NCBI GenBank assembly: GCA_965533275.1
Contig: CBESWG010000006.1
Span: forward strand, 59,765 to 123,764
DNA length: 64,000 nucleotides
Origin: JAUXEH01 sp965533275
Lineage (GTDB): Bacteria; Acidobacteriota; Aminicenantia; Aminicenantales; Aminicenantaceae
Direction: 5' to 3'
Each line of letters opens with the position of its first letter. The first letter of the stretch is position 1. Below the pieces are notes generated by a model. It saw only the letters and a program-made list of their open reading frames with translations, had not been told where the DNA came from and searched no databases. A program made the position numbers and the translations under genes. Of this stretch, positions 22,600 through 31,454 are shown in pieces.

Positions 22600-24971
22600 G
22601 AGACCTCCACCGCCTCGGTGGGACACACCTGGCGGCAGGTGCCGCACTTGATGCAGCTGTCCTGGAAGATCTCGTGCTGCTGGTATGGAATGAGGGGGAT
22701 GGCATTGGCCGGACACTTCTGCGCACAGATGGTGCAGCCGATGCAGCGGTCGGTGATGGTGTAGGTGATCAGGTCCTTGCAGCGCTTCGCAGGACAGGTC
22801 CCCTGCAGGTGCGCCTCATACTCCTCCCGGAAGTACTTGAGTGTGGTCAGCACGGGATTGGGGGCCGTCCTGCCCAGCCCACAGAGGCTTCCCTGCCGGG
22901 TCTGGGACGCGATCAGCTCCAGCCTCTCGAGGTCCTCCGGCTTCCCCTCCCCCGCGCAGATCTTCTCCAGGATGTAGAGCATGTGCCGGGTGCCGATGCG
23001 GCAGAACGTGCACTTCCCGCAGGATTGGCTGCAGGTGAAGGTCAAGAAATAACGGGCGATATCCACCATGCAGTCGGTCTCGTCCATGACCAGCAGGCCG
23101 CCCGATCCCATCATGGCCCCGACCTTGGTCAAATCCTGGAAATCGATCCGGGTGTCCGAGAGCGCTGCCGGGATACAACCCCCGGACGGGCCGCCGATCT
23201 GTACGGCCTTGAACTCCCGCTCGTTTTCGATCCCGCCGCCGATCTCCTCCACGACTTCGCGGATGGAGATGCCCATGGGGACCTCGATCAGCCCTCCCCG
23301 GGCGACCTTGCCCGCCAGGGAAAAGACCTTGGTGCCCCTGCTCTGCTCCGTTCCCAGGCGGGTATAGCTCTCGATCCCGTTGCGCAGGATCCAGGGGACC
23401 GTGGCCAACGTCTCGCAGTTGTTGACCAGGGTGGGTAGCCCCCACAGGCCCGCCTGGGCGGGATAGGGAGGCCGGAAGCTGGGATTGCCGCGCCTCCCCT
23501 CAAGCGAGGCGATGAGCGCGGTTTCCTCCCCACACACGAAGGCTCCCGCTCCCTCCATGATGTCCAGCTGCAGCGAGAATCCGCTCCCCAGGATGTCCTC
23601 ACCCAGAAGCCCGCTCTCCCGGCACATGGTGAGCGCCGCGCGGACCCGCTGCACGGCCAGGGGATATTCGGCCCGGATGTAGAAATATCCTTCATGGGCC
23701 CCCACGGCCCGGGCGGCGATCGTCATGCCCTCGATGACCCGGAAGGGATAAGACTCGAGGATCATGCGATCCATGAAGGCGCCGGGGTCTCCCTCGTCGC
23801 CGTTGCAGATGACATACTTCAAGTCGCCGTCGGCCCTGCGCACGATCTCCCACTTGTCGCCGGTTGGGAATCCGGCGCCACCCCTGCCCCGCAGCCCGCT
23901 CTCCCGGATCATTTCCACGATGTCCGGGGAGGGCGATCCGGTCAGGCAGGTCTCAAGCGCCTGGAATCCCCCCCGCTTCCGATACTCGTCCAGGTCCAGG
24001 GGATCGATCTGGCCAGAATGCTCGGTGGCGATGTGCCGCTGCCTCCCCAGGAAGGCTTCGATGTTGGGATCGCGCGGGTGGAGGGGATGGCGCGAGAATC
24101 CGTTTTCTGGCGGATCGACGAACAGGTCCTCAATGAGGCCGTAGGCCGCGTTCCGGATCCGGTGACGCAGCCCCCTGGGTTTGTAGTGCCTGAGGACGAT
24201 CTTTTTCACGTCCTCGGGCCGGACCTTGTCATACAGGACCGGCTCCTGGTCCGGGAGGCAGACCTCCAGGAGGGGCGTACGGTGACACATGCCCACGCAT
24301 CCCACACGCTTGATCCGTGGCTGGATCCCGGTCTCCACAAAACTCCTCTCCAGTGCCTGCTGGACCCGCTCGCTCCCGCTGGCCACGCAGCATGACCCCA
24401 AGCCGACCCGGATCTCCCCGGCCGCGAGCGGGATCTCCTTTCTGCCGTTTCCCGAGTCCCGGCCCTTGCCCTGCTGCTGGAGGAAGTCCTCCAGGATGTG
24501 GGACACGGCATCGGACTGGACATGCCCGTAGGTCACGCTGTCGATCTGGACGACCGGAGCGATCGTGCAGCAGCCCAGGCAGGCCACACGCTGGAGGGTG
24601 AACAATCCCTGCGGATCCGTGTCCCCGGCGCCCTCGAGCTTCAACTCGCGTCCGAAGGCGTCGTAGACCAGCTCCGCGCCCTTCATGTGGCAGGCGGTCC
24701 CGGTGCAGACCTGGATGATGTGCTTCCCTGCGGGAGAGTGCCGGAACTGGGAGTAAAAGGTGGAGATCCCGACGATGTCGGAGGGGGTGATCTCCGTGAG
24801 CTCACATACCCTGCGGAGTGCGGGCTCGGGGAGATAGTTGAAAACGTCCTGGACGGCATGCAGGATGGGGATGACCTTCCCGGCCTCGGTCCCGATCTCC
24901 GAGACGATCCGGTCGACCTGCTTCAGGTCGATCGAGGCATCCTGTGTTTTGCTCTGTGTATCCGTATCCAT
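22596..24971 (-). CDS. NuoE-NuoF fusion: NADH-binding FMN/Fe-S subunit with 2x[4Fe-4S] tail
   Basis: A 791-residue fusion. Residues 1-160 are NuoE/HydC-like with [2Fe-2S] ligands C89-x4-C94 and C131-x3-C135. Residues 185-270 are a second thioredoxin-like ferredoxin as at the N-terminus of HydB/HndC; it keeps C225-x3-C229 but the first pair is altered (Cys194-Cys195 adjacent, where C-x4-C is usual). Residues 300-700 are NuoF: GLRGRGGAGFPTG (NADH/FMN), GDEGDPGAF, CGEETALIASLEG and [4Fe-4S] ligands Cys651/654/657/697. The tail (743-783) has two ferredoxin motifs, CIGCTICAQKCP and CIKCGTCRQVCP. It should oxidise or reduce NAD(H) in the cytoplasm and pass electrons to the adjacent FAD subunit. No hydrogenase, formate dehydrogenase or complex I membrane gene is nearby. 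Confidence 0.92.
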   Translation of the reverse strand: MDTDTQSKTQDASIDLKQVDRIVSEIGTEAGKVIPILHAVQDVFNYLPEPALRRVCELTEITPSDIVGISTFYSQFRHSPAGKHIIQVCTGTACHMKGAELVYDAFGRELKLEGAGDTDPQGLFTLQRVACLGCCTIAPVVQIDSVTYGHVQSDAVSHILEDFLQQQGKGRDSGNGRKEIPLAAGEIRVGLGSCCVASGSERVQQALERSFVETGIQPRIKRVGCVGMCHRTPLLEVCLPDQEPVLYDKVRPEDVKKIVLRHYKPRGLRHRIRNAAYGLIEDLFVDPPENGFSRHPLHPRDPNIEAFLGRQRHIATEHSGQIDPLDLDEYRKRGGFQALETCLTGSPSPDIVEMIRESGLRGRGGAGFPTGDKWEIVRRADGDLKYVICNGDEGDPGAFMDRMILESYPFRVIEGMTIAARAVGAHEGYFYIRAEYPLAVQRVRAALTMCRESGLLGEDILGSGFSLQLDIMEGAGAFVCGEETALIASLEGRRGNPSFRPPYPAQAGLWGLPTLVNNCETLATVPWILRNGIESYTRLGTEQSRGTKVFSLAGKVARGGLIEVPMGISIREVVEEIGGGIENEREFKAVQIGGPSGGCIPAALSDTRIDFQDLTKVGAMMGSGGLLVMDETDCMVDIARYFLTFTCSQSCGKCTFCRIGTRHMLYILEKICAGEGKPEDLERLELIASQTRQGSLCGLGRTAPNPVLTTLKYFREEYEAHLQGTCPAKRCKDLITYTITDRCIGCTICAQKCPANAIPLIPYQQHEIFQDSCIKCGTCRQVCPTEAVEVS

Positions 24972-25003
24972 TGTTCTCGTCCTGGGCTGTTAAAGGGGCG
25001 GGC

Positions 25004-26713
25004 TCATTCCCCGATGCAAAACAGGTGTTCCTCCCCTCGGATATAGATGCGGCCGTGCATGAAGGCCGGGATGGTCATGGCCCTCTCCCCCAGCTCACAG
25101 CGGCCGATCGACTGGAATTCCTCGGCGGCCAGGAAGATGTGAGTCACTCCTGCCATGTCCATGAGGTACACTTTGTCTCCCACCAGGATCGGAGAGGAAT
25201 AGAATCCCTCATCATATTCCTCGATCCAGTAACTCTCACCGGTCACGGCATCCAGACACGTGACCGTGCCGTAGCTTGCCGGCATGATCAACAGCCCGTT
25301 GGCTGCGAGCGGGCTGGAGACCTCCGAGAGGTCGTCGATGTGCTCCCAGGCGATCTCAGGCTCCGGCCCGAGCCGGACAGCGGCCAGGCGGGCGTATTCG
25401 TTGACCACGAAGACCATGCCCTCACTGTAGGCCGGCGAGGGGGCGATCTCCCCCTGCATACAGCGAACACGCCACAGCTCCTGTCCGGTACGGGGATCGT
25501 GTCCCATCACAAAGGGATTCGAGTTGAGGATGACCTCTGTACGGCTCCCGGTGTCGACAACGATCGGCGAGGCCCACGAGATCTCCACGTCCCGCGGAGC
25601 ATCATAGACCAGGTTCCCGGTGGCGGACTGCAGCCCCAGGAGCCGGCCCCCGATGTTCTGGTCGAACTGGACAAGGAGCAGGTCCTGATAGGTGATCAGG
25701 GAGGAGGAATGCCCGTAGTGGTTCTCGGGTACGCCGAGGTTCCGGCCCCAGATCCGTTTTCCCTCGAAATCCAGGCATACGGCGTCGCCTGTGGCAAACA
25801 GCGCGAACACGCGCTGCCCGTCGGTCGTCATGGTGGGCGCGGCAAATCCAGTGTCCTCGGTGGGGCGCGGCCGCTGCTCGGGAGATCCCGGGATGTCGTT
25901 CGCCGCAGCCTCCCACAGGATCTTACCCGAGTCGGCGTCGAGGCAGTAGACCACCTGGTTCTCACGGTCCCCCCCGGAGAGGAATACCTTCTTGCCCCAG
26001 ATTATGGGGGAATTGTAGCCGGGAAGGGGGATGGGGGTCTTCCAGACGATGTTCCGGCCCTCTGCCCCGTCCCAGTCCGTGGGCACGTCCGTGTGATAGG
26101 CGATCCCGATACCCTCGGGGCCGCGGAAGCCCGGCCAGTTCTTGCGCATCTCTTTGAGGCTGGCATAGTCACCGGATCCCGCTCCTCCCCTGGCCCCCGG
26201 CACTCCGATGCGTTTCAGGTCGCTCTGGGAGAGGAGCCCCAGCACAAAGGCCAGGAGGAACAGCCCCAGCCCGCCCACCATAATTGTTCGGCGGGAGAGC
26301 AGCTTGTTTTCCCAGGTGTCGTCCGGCGGGGGGCCCTCCTTCAGGTCCGGCAGGGAGGTCCGGAACGAGCTCATGTACTTGAAGGCGATCAGAAAGACCA
26401 ATACGAAGGCAAACAACAGATATCCGCCGGTCCGGAGCTGCCACTGATGCGTGAAATAGGCCCGCCTGGCCAGCAGGTCGAGCGCGCGGATCTGCTCCTT
26501 CAGGGCCTGGTTCCGGGGATCGTCCTGAAGCTGCTGCATGAGCTGTGCGATAGCCTCTGAGTTCAGGGGATCGACCGACTTGGTCTGTATGAAGTTGGCG
26601 ATCAGCAGGAGGCTGAGGATGGCGGCGCAGAACACGGCCACCACCGCCACCCTGCGGGCGATGAAATACATCCATGGGAACGGGACATTCGGTTTGGGTA
26701 TACGCGTATCCAT
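25004..26713 (-). CDS. Membrane-anchored PQQ-like beta-propeller protein (D)
   Basis: A 569-residue protein with three or four N-terminal TM helices (VAVVAVFCAAILSLLLIANF; LLFAFVLVFLIAFKYM; GGLGLFLLAFVLGLLSQ) enclosing a charged segment, then a periplasmic propeller starting at NWPGFRGPEGIGI. Blades include YCLDADSGKILWEA, VCLDFEGKRIWGRN, GHDPRTGQELWRV and TCLDAVTGESYWIEE. The multi-helix anchor is unlike the other propellers and is expected for a subunit that docks on a membrane complex. It sits between the NapH-like protein (9 bp gap) and the NuoEF fusion (32 bp gap), so it is a candidate core component of the electron-transfer assembly. Confidence 0.88.
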   Translation of the reverse strand: MDTRIPKPNVPFPWMYFIARRVAVVAVFCAAILSLLLIANFIQTKSVDPLNSEAIAQLMQQLQDDPRNQALKEQIRALDLLARRAYFTHQWQLRTGGYLLFAFVLVFLIAFKYMSSFRTSLPDLKEGPPPDDTWENKLLSRRTIMVGGLGLFLLAFVLGLLSQSDLKRIGVPGARGGAGSGDYASLKEMRKNWPGFRGPEGIGIAYHTDVPTDWDGAEGRNIVWKTPIPLPGYNSPIIWGKKVFLSGGDRENQVVYCLDADSGKILWEAAANDIPGSPEQRPRPTEDTGFAAPTMTTDGQRVFALFATGDAVCLDFEGKRIWGRNLGVPENHYGHSSSLITYQDLLLVQFDQNIGGRLLGLQSATGNLVYDAPRDVEISWASPIVVDTGSRTEVILNSNPFVMGHDPRTGQELWRVRCMQGEIAPSPAYSEGMVFVVNEYARLAAVRLGPEPEIAWEHIDDLSEVSSPLAANGLLIMPASYGTVTCLDAVTGESYWIEEYDEGFYSSPILVGDKVYLMDMAGVTHIFLAAEEFQSIGRCELGERAMTIPAFMHGRIYIRGEEHLFCIGE

Positions 26714-26722
26714 GATCCTCTT

Positions 26723-28093
26723 CTATTTGACGTCCACGGGGGGCTCGCCTTTCGTTTTTTCTCCGGCCCGGGCCTTGATCTCCTCCAGCTCTTCCGGTCC
26801 GATCAGGCCGCGCCGTTCCTGTTCATAAGGACAGTAGAGGAAACAGCGGGCGCAGCTGAGGCAGTTCCCCGTGTCCACGTCATACTCGAGCTGCCGGCGG
26901 CGTGTTGACAGGCTGATCATCTTTAATCCCAGGAACAGCCCGATGAAACCGCCGAAGAACCAGCCGCCCGTCCGGAACCGCCTCTGGATGATCCCCGCCT
27001 CGGCATAAAGCTCAGAGATGGGCTTGCCCGATGCGCGGAAGGCCGTGATCGGGTCGGTCAGGTCCGAGGGGTGCCCAGGCTCGCCGGCCATGATGTCTTC
27101 AGCCAGGGACACGGTCACATGCGCCCTGGACAGGGGCACATGCAGCCGCGAGCCGATCCAGCCGCCGCCCGCTGTCAGGACCGGAAGCAGGAGAATCAGG
27201 ACGGCCAGCCGCTTGACCTGGTTATTCCGGCTTTCCTGTGGGGGCGCTTCGTTGGCCCTTTTGATGGCCCCGAAGGGACAGGACTCCTCACACAGCCGGC
27301 AGTTGATGCACTCAGAGGGTGTGATCTTTACATGCCTGCGGGAGATGCGGGACATCCATCCGAGCAGCACTCCGTAGGGGCACAGAAAGCGGCAGTAGGG
27401 GCGCGCCACGACAGTGCCCAGCAGCAGGATGCTTGCGCCCAGCAGGATCATGTCGAAACTCGCACCAAACCGGAAGAAACCGATAAAGGGATCGTACCGG
27501 CAGATGATGAATCCCGTGCCCGTGGCGGCGAACAGAACGGCCAACCCCAGATAGAGGTAGGGCAGGACACCCAGGACCTCGGCCAGCCAGGCCGGGACCC
27601 GGGTCGGCTTGAGTACCATCACGTCCTGGACCGCCCCCAGGGGGCACACGGCCGCGCAGAAGGTGCGTCCGAAAAACAGGGCGAATCCCAGCGGCAGCAG
27701 GAAGAACAGGATGACAGACAGGGGGACGGCGTAGGCCGAATCAAAGAGGGCCAGGCCGATGTTCTGGACGGCACCGACGGAACAGACGCAGCCCTTCCGG
27801 AAGAAGCCGAAATACGCAAGGCAGAAGACCATAAGGACAAAAAGCAGGCGGCGCGAGCGGAGTTTGTGCGCAAAATAGGTGGCAAGGACCAGGGCGGCAA
27901 GCAGTACGATCAGGTCCAGGTATTCCAGGGCCTGCGCGCGGGGCAGGGGTGTGTTCAGGTCGGGACGCGTGTAATCCGTCTGGAAATCGGGCTTGGGGAA
28001 CCGCTCCTGGACCTGAGGGGACTGGCTCAGGAGCGGGAGACAGAGAAGGAACAGGAGTAAGAAGGCCCCTGCGATCCTTATCTGCATTCGCAT
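26723..28093 (-). CDS. NapH/NosR-like polytopic membrane Fe-S protein
   Basis: A 456-residue integral membrane protein with about six TM helices. It carries the NapH/NosR/CcoG-type membrane cysteine motifs CVCSVGAVQNIG, FCAAVCPLGAVQD and YCRFLCPYGVLLG, then a soluble [4Fe-4S] site CINCRLCEESCPFGAI and a C-terminal CLSCARCFLYCPYEQ. Such proteins move electrons from the quinol pool or cytoplasm to periplasmic Fe-S partners. No N-terminal FMN-binding domain is seen, unlike NosR. I start at ATG 28093, two bases after the NapG-like stop and preceded by GGGGAG, giving a normal hydrophobic N-terminus; the longer frame from 28201 is inside the neighbour. Confidence 0.9.
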   Translation of the reverse strand: MRMQIRIAGAFLLLFLLCLPLLSQSPQVQERFPKPDFQTDYTRPDLNTPLPRAQALEYLDLIVLLAALVLATYFAHKLRSRRLLFVLMVFCLAYFGFFRKGCVCSVGAVQNIGLALFDSAYAVPLSVILFFLLPLGFALFFGRTFCAAVCPLGAVQDVMVLKPTRVPAWLAEVLGVLPYLYLGLAVLFAATGTGFIICRYDPFIGFFRFGASFDMILLGASILLLGTVVARPYCRFLCPYGVLLGWMSRISRRHVKITPSECINCRLCEESCPFGAIKRANEAPPQESRNNQVKRLAVLILLLPVLTAGGGWIGSRLHVPLSRAHVTVSLAEDIMAGEPGHPSDLTDPITAFRASGKPISELYAEAGIIQRRFRTGGWFFGGFIGLFLGLKMISLSTRRRQLEYDVDTGNCLSCARCFLYCPYEQERRGLIGPEELEEIKARAGEKTKGEPPVDVK

Positions 28094-28095
28094 GG

Positions 28096-28683
28096 TCAGC
28101 TCCCCAGGAAGCGGCTGCTCTCGTCCCCGCGCAGGTTGTAGGGCCGGCCGGCAGGGACCCTCTTCCAGGCCTGGGAGGGGCAGGAGCGCGCGATCGAGCA
28201 CTCATTGCAGTTCAGGCAGCGGTCGTGACGGGCCTGCAGGTAGAGCGAGCCGTTGCCGAAGGAGTTGCAGCCCTTCACACACTTGCCGCAGCCGATGCAC
28301 AGCTCCTCATCGATGGTGTACTCAAAATAGGGATCCTCCACGAAGGTCCGCTTGATGGCTCCGGAGGGGCAGAGCTGGCTTTCCGCGCCGGTGTCCCGGT
28401 CCTTGGTTCCGGGCTGCAGATAGCCGCTGCAGAGGTCGCAGTAACCGCACATCGAGTAGGAATGGACACACTTGACCGCGGAATGCGGCAGCACGCAGTT
28501 GACCGAACATTTCTCGCACTGAATGCAGATGGCCGGATCCAGCTGCCAGACCATTTCTTCGCGGGAAGATTTCCCCAAGAGGCCCGCGGCGATCCCGGCC
28601 AGCGAGAGACCGGCCAGGGTGTTCAGGCCTTTCCAGAGGAATTCCCTCCGGCGGAGGACATCGAGGGGCTTGCGCTTGATCAC
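28096..28683 (-). CDS. NapG-like Tat-exported 4x[4Fe-4S] ferredoxin
   Basis: A 195-residue periplasmic polyferredoxin. A twin-arginine signal (RRREFLWKG, residues 11-19, then a hydrophobic stretch) is followed by four cluster motifs: Cys53/56/59/63, Cys72/79/82/85 with Cys105, Cys129/132/135/139 and Cys156/159/162/168. This arrangement is that of NapG/NrfC/DmsB-type electron-transfer subunits. It overlaps the small Tat protein gene by 4 bp and touches the NapH-like gene. Together with NapH it should form a membrane-to-periplasm electron relay; no nitrate reductase or other molybdoenzyme is encoded here. Confidence 0.92.
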   Translation of the reverse strand: MIKRKPLDVLRRREFLWKGLNTLAGLSLAGIAAGLLGKSSREEMVWQLDPAICIQCEKCSVNCVLPHSAVKCVHSYSMCGYCDLCSGYLQPGTKDRDTGAESQLCPSGAIKRTFVEDPYFEYTIDEELCIGCGKCVKGCNSFGNGSLYLQARHDRCLNCNECSIARSCPSQAWKRVPAGRPYNLRGDESSRFLGS

Positions 28684-28958
28684 TGTGTCTCCTTCCTTTC
28701 CGGGGGGGCCGGCTTACCGACTGCCGTTTCGTCTTCTTCCTTGATCCGGGTGGCCCTGGGTTCGGAGCATCCAGCCAGCAGCCGGCAGCGGCGGCAGGGC
28801 AGCTCGAGCGCGCAGCCCGAAGATCCGGCATCATGCGAGGCCGTCCTCAGCCCCAGAACGGTCCCGGTGAGCGCGAGCCCTCCCAAAGCACAGGCCCGCA
28901 GCCCGGCCTTCAAGAAATCCCTCCGGTTCCCGGAACCGGAATCGTGTTTATCTCGCAT
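28680..28958 (-). CDS. Small Tat-exported protein with symmetric CX5CX2CX5C motif
   Basis: A 92-residue protein not recognised as a named family. A Tat signal (NRRDFLKAG, residues 11-19, hydrophobic run to about 36) leads to a mature part of only about 50 residues. This has four cysteines at 49, 55, 58 and 64, i.e. C-x5-C-x2-C-x5-C, and then a charged, Pro-rich tail. Tat export suggests the protein folds with a metal cofactor in the cytoplasm; four cysteines would suit one Fe-S cluster or zinc. It overlaps the NapG-like gene by ATGA and is 21 bp after the NHL propeller. A periplasmic electron carrier is my best guess, not a demonstrated function. Confidence 0.8.
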   Translation of the reverse strand: MRDKHDSGSGNRRDFLKAGLRACALGGLALTGTVLGLRTASHDAGSSGCALELPCRRCRLLAGCSEPRATRIKEEDETAVGKPAPPERKETQ

Positions 28959-28979
28959 AGGTCACTCTTTCTTTTCGCC

Positions 28980-29975
28980 TCATTCCGTGTCCTCCATGGC
29001 GACAAAGATGCGGACCGCCCGGCGGGCAGGATCCAGGACGAGGACCCGCTGTGCAGAGTCCAGCGCCAGGTCCAGGCCCACCGTGCCCTCATCGAAGCTG
29101 TCCGGCCCGGCCACGACCGAGGCCAGCCGACCCAACCGGTCGTAGACCTTGATCCGGGGTATCCCCTTTTCGCTGGTCACGAACGCACCGTCCTCACGGA
29201 TGGCGAAGTGGCTGGGATTGCAGCACCCGCAGAAGCCCTCGATCTCCATGGAGAACTCCCCCCAGGATGACCTCAGGCCCCCGTCCCGCGTGTAATTCTC
29301 GAGTGTATGCCGCCCGGTGTTGGCCGCCCAGAGGAATCCGTCCGGATCGACCGCCACATCGAAATACGGGCTCGGGATCACGAAGCCCGGGATGTCCAGA
29401 GCATCATCTTTGTCCCCGATCCTCTGAGGCCGCCTCCCGGTCCGATCGAACCGCCACACGATGCGCTGGCCCGCGTCGGCCACATAAACATAATCGCCGC
29501 CCAGGGCGATGGACGTCAGGATAGCCTCCTCTCCTAGAGAATCCCATACAACGTTAGGGACTCCATCCCGGTCAAAGACCTCGACATGATCGTCTATGCC
29601 GGCATAGAGGTCGCCGCTGCCATCCACGGCCAGGCACCAGGCTTTCCCAGATACGGCGATCTCGGACCTCTGAGCGCCCCCGCTGTCGAAGACGAGAATG
29701 GATTCCTCCCCCGACACATACAGACCATCCTCGGGCCCCACGGCGAGCGCATAGGCCTGGGCAAAAGGAAGCTCTATGCCCGGGACTTCGGCATAGCGAA
29801 CCAGATCCGACCCGCTCCGCTTGTAGCTCTCGATATCGTAGGCAAAGGGATTTTCTCCTCCCTCACTGGATCTGTCCGTCACGGCTCGGATCCCGAAGTA
29901 GAGGATCCCCGCGACCGAGACGGCGATGACGATCGCCTTCAGCAGCCGGTCTTTCGGATTCCTTTCTTCTCCCAT
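28980..29975 (-). CDS. Membrane-anchored NHL/six-bladed propeller with CGCC motif
   Basis: A 331-residue protein with one N-terminal TM anchor (LLKAIVIAVSVAGILYFGI) and a periplasmic NHL-type propeller: AYALAVGPEDGLYVSG, AWCLAVDGSGDLYAG, FDVAVDPDGFLWAAN, LDLALDSAQRVLVLD. Blade five contains Cys249, Cys251 and Cys252 in FCGCCNP, which could bind copper, iron or haem or form a disulfide. I start at ATG 29975 after CCAGGTAAAAG, because the upstream part of the longer frame (from 30254) is a shadow of propeller E. It lies in the run propeller E - NHL - small Tat protein - NapG - NapH and is likely part of that electron-transfer unit. Confidence 0.85.
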   Translation of the reverse strand: MGEERNPKDRLLKAIVIAVSVAGILYFGIRAVTDRSSEGGENPFAYDIESYKRSGSDLVRYAEVPGIELPFAQAYALAVGPEDGLYVSGEESILVFDSGGAQRSEIAVSGKAWCLAVDGSGDLYAGIDDHVEVFDRDGVPNVVWDSLGEEAILTSIALGGDYVYVADAGQRIVWRFDRTGRRPQRIGDKDDALDIPGFVIPSPYFDVAVDPDGFLWAANTGRHTLENYTRDGGLRSSWGEFSMEIEGFCGCCNPSHFAIREDGAFVTSEKGIPRIKVYDRLGRLASVVAGPDSFDEGTVGLDLALDSAQRVLVLDPARRAVRIFVAMEDTE

Positions 29976-30007
29976 TCTTTTACCTGGCGTTTCTGTTCCT
30001 TGCTGTG

Positions 30008-31441
30008 CTAACGGGCCCTCACATCGATACAGACCAGGCGGTGGGAGTCCCGCAGGAGCAGCCGCCCCTGCACCAGGGCCATGGGCCCCCAGGCATCCAC
30101 TCCAGGAAGCACCTTGGCCTGCGCCAGTTGGCTGTATTCCCGTGTGCTCGCCCGCAGCACCGTGAGCACACCGTCGTCGCTCAGCACAAATATCTTGCCG
30201 TCTGCGACCAGGTAGGGACCCAGGCCGAAGCGGTTGGTCTTGCCGCTCGTCCACACGAAAGTAGCGGGATCATCGGGACGGCAGCACACGAGCTGGCTGC
30301 GCAGCGGGCCGGCATCCTTGGGAAGGATGGAGAAAAGATGGCCGTCATAGAAGACCGGGGTCTGCTGTTCCGAGGCCATTCCCTCACTCGGCTTCAGGGT
30401 TTGCAGCGTCTCTACCGAGTAGGTGCCGCTCCCATCTTCCCGGAGCTGGATCAGGATGCTGCCCGCACCGTACCCGGCCGTGATGAAAAAGCGCCCGTCC
30501 CCCAGGTAGACGGGCGAGGGGGCGACGACATTCGGATTCCATGTGTCTGTAGAGAACAGAACCTCTCCTCGGCTCCCCTCCTCAGCAGACACGCCCAGGA
30601 TCCCGCCGATCGCGCAGTACACGTACATCTTCCGGCCCAGGACCGTGTGCGGCAATACTGAGGAGTGGGACATGAGCCATTCCTGAGGATTGGGAGTCTG
30701 CCAGACGATATCGCCCGTCTCACAGTCCACGCCGACGAGCAGCGCCTTGCCCCCCACGGCCAGGACGGCGGTGTCGCCGTCGATCAGTGGGCACTGTCCC
30801 GTGTACCACAGCGGGATCTCGCCTCCGTATTCCTGGATCAGGTCGATCCCCCACCTCAGGTCGCCGGTCTCCGCATCCACACACATGACGTGGCACTTGG
30901 GCCCGATGGTCACGACATATTTCTCTGTGGCCGCTGGGATGGTACGGGACATCCCGTGGTTCCGCTTGATGAAAAGCGCGTACCCCCGCCGCCAGATCTC
31001 CCGCCCGTCATCCAGGGAAAAGCAGCGCAGGATGTCCGCCCGTTCCTCCTCGTCATAGTCCAGCAGGTAGACACGTCCATGGGAGACCACGGGCCCGGCA
31101 TGCCCCTCACCCAGGTCCACGGACCACAGGACGGGAGGGCCCGCCGCACTCCAGCGCTCGGCCAGGGGAATTGTCTCCTTGCTGATGTTGTCAAAGTCCG
31201 GCCCCCGGAAACGGGGCCAGCCGGCCTGGATCTGAGAAGGGACGCCGTCGAATCCGGCGAAGAAGGATCCGATGTCTGCCTCGGCGGCCCCGCTGACATA
31301 CCCCTCCGGCCGATTGTCCCCCCCAGGGAGGTTCTCGCTGAAAGTCCGGACCGGATCGTGCAGGAGCCACCAGCCCAGGAGGATCAGCCCGAGACAGACG
31401 GCACCGATCGTGGCAGCGAGGTTGAGGCTCTTGTCACTCAT
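30008..31441 (-). CDS. Membrane-anchored PQQ-like beta-propeller protein (E)
   Basis: A 477-residue propeller with one N-terminal TM helix (LAATIGAVCLGLILLGWWLL) serving as an uncleaved anchor. The entry motif is GWPRFRGPDFDNIS, followed by blades such as CFSLDDGREIWRRG, MCVDAETGDLRWG and GVDCETGDIVWQT. Cys-Cys in LVCCRPDD lies in a late blade, not at the PQQ-dehydrogenase position. It starts 13 bp after propeller F and precedes the NHL protein by 32 bp. Function unknown; the block of propellers around Fe-S subunits suggests a periplasmic complex. Confidence 0.87.
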   Translation of the reverse strand: MSDKSLNLAATIGAVCLGLILLGWWLLHDPVRTFSENLPGGDNRPEGYVSGAAEADIGSFFAGFDGVPSQIQAGWPRFRGPDFDNISKETIPLAERWSAAGPPVLWSVDLGEGHAGPVVSHGRVYLLDYDEEERADILRCFSLDDGREIWRRGYALFIKRNHGMSRTIPAATEKYVVTIGPKCHVMCVDAETGDLRWGIDLIQEYGGEIPLWYTGQCPLIDGDTAVLAVGGKALLVGVDCETGDIVWQTPNPQEWLMSHSSVLPHTVLGRKMYVYCAIGGILGVSAEEGSRGEVLFSTDTWNPNVVAPSPVYLGDGRFFITAGYGAGSILIQLREDGSGTYSVETLQTLKPSEGMASEQQTPVFYDGHLFSILPKDAGPLRSQLVCCRPDDPATFVWTSGKTNRFGLGPYLVADGKIFVLSDDGVLTVLRASTREYSQLAQAKVLPGVDAWGPMALVQGRLLLRDSHRLVCIDVRAR

Positions 31442-31454
31442 CTTGCGGCAGCAG

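Noticed and set aside
21004..24971. Complex I or a hydrogenase/formate dehydrogenase operon
   Set aside because: NuoE, NuoF and a NuoG-like N-terminus are present, but there is no H-cluster, molybdopterin, quinone-site or proton-pumping subunit anywhere in the window.
24944..26560. Long plus-strand open frame of 538 codons opposite propeller D
   Set aside because: Antisense shadow of a well-supported gene in GC-rich DNA; its translation shows no family features and no ribosome site.
26723..28683. Periplasmic nitrate or nitrous oxide reductase locus because of NapG/NapH/NosR-like genes
   Set aside because: No napA, nosZ or other catalytic gene is present, and the NapH-like protein lacks the NosR FMN-binding domain.
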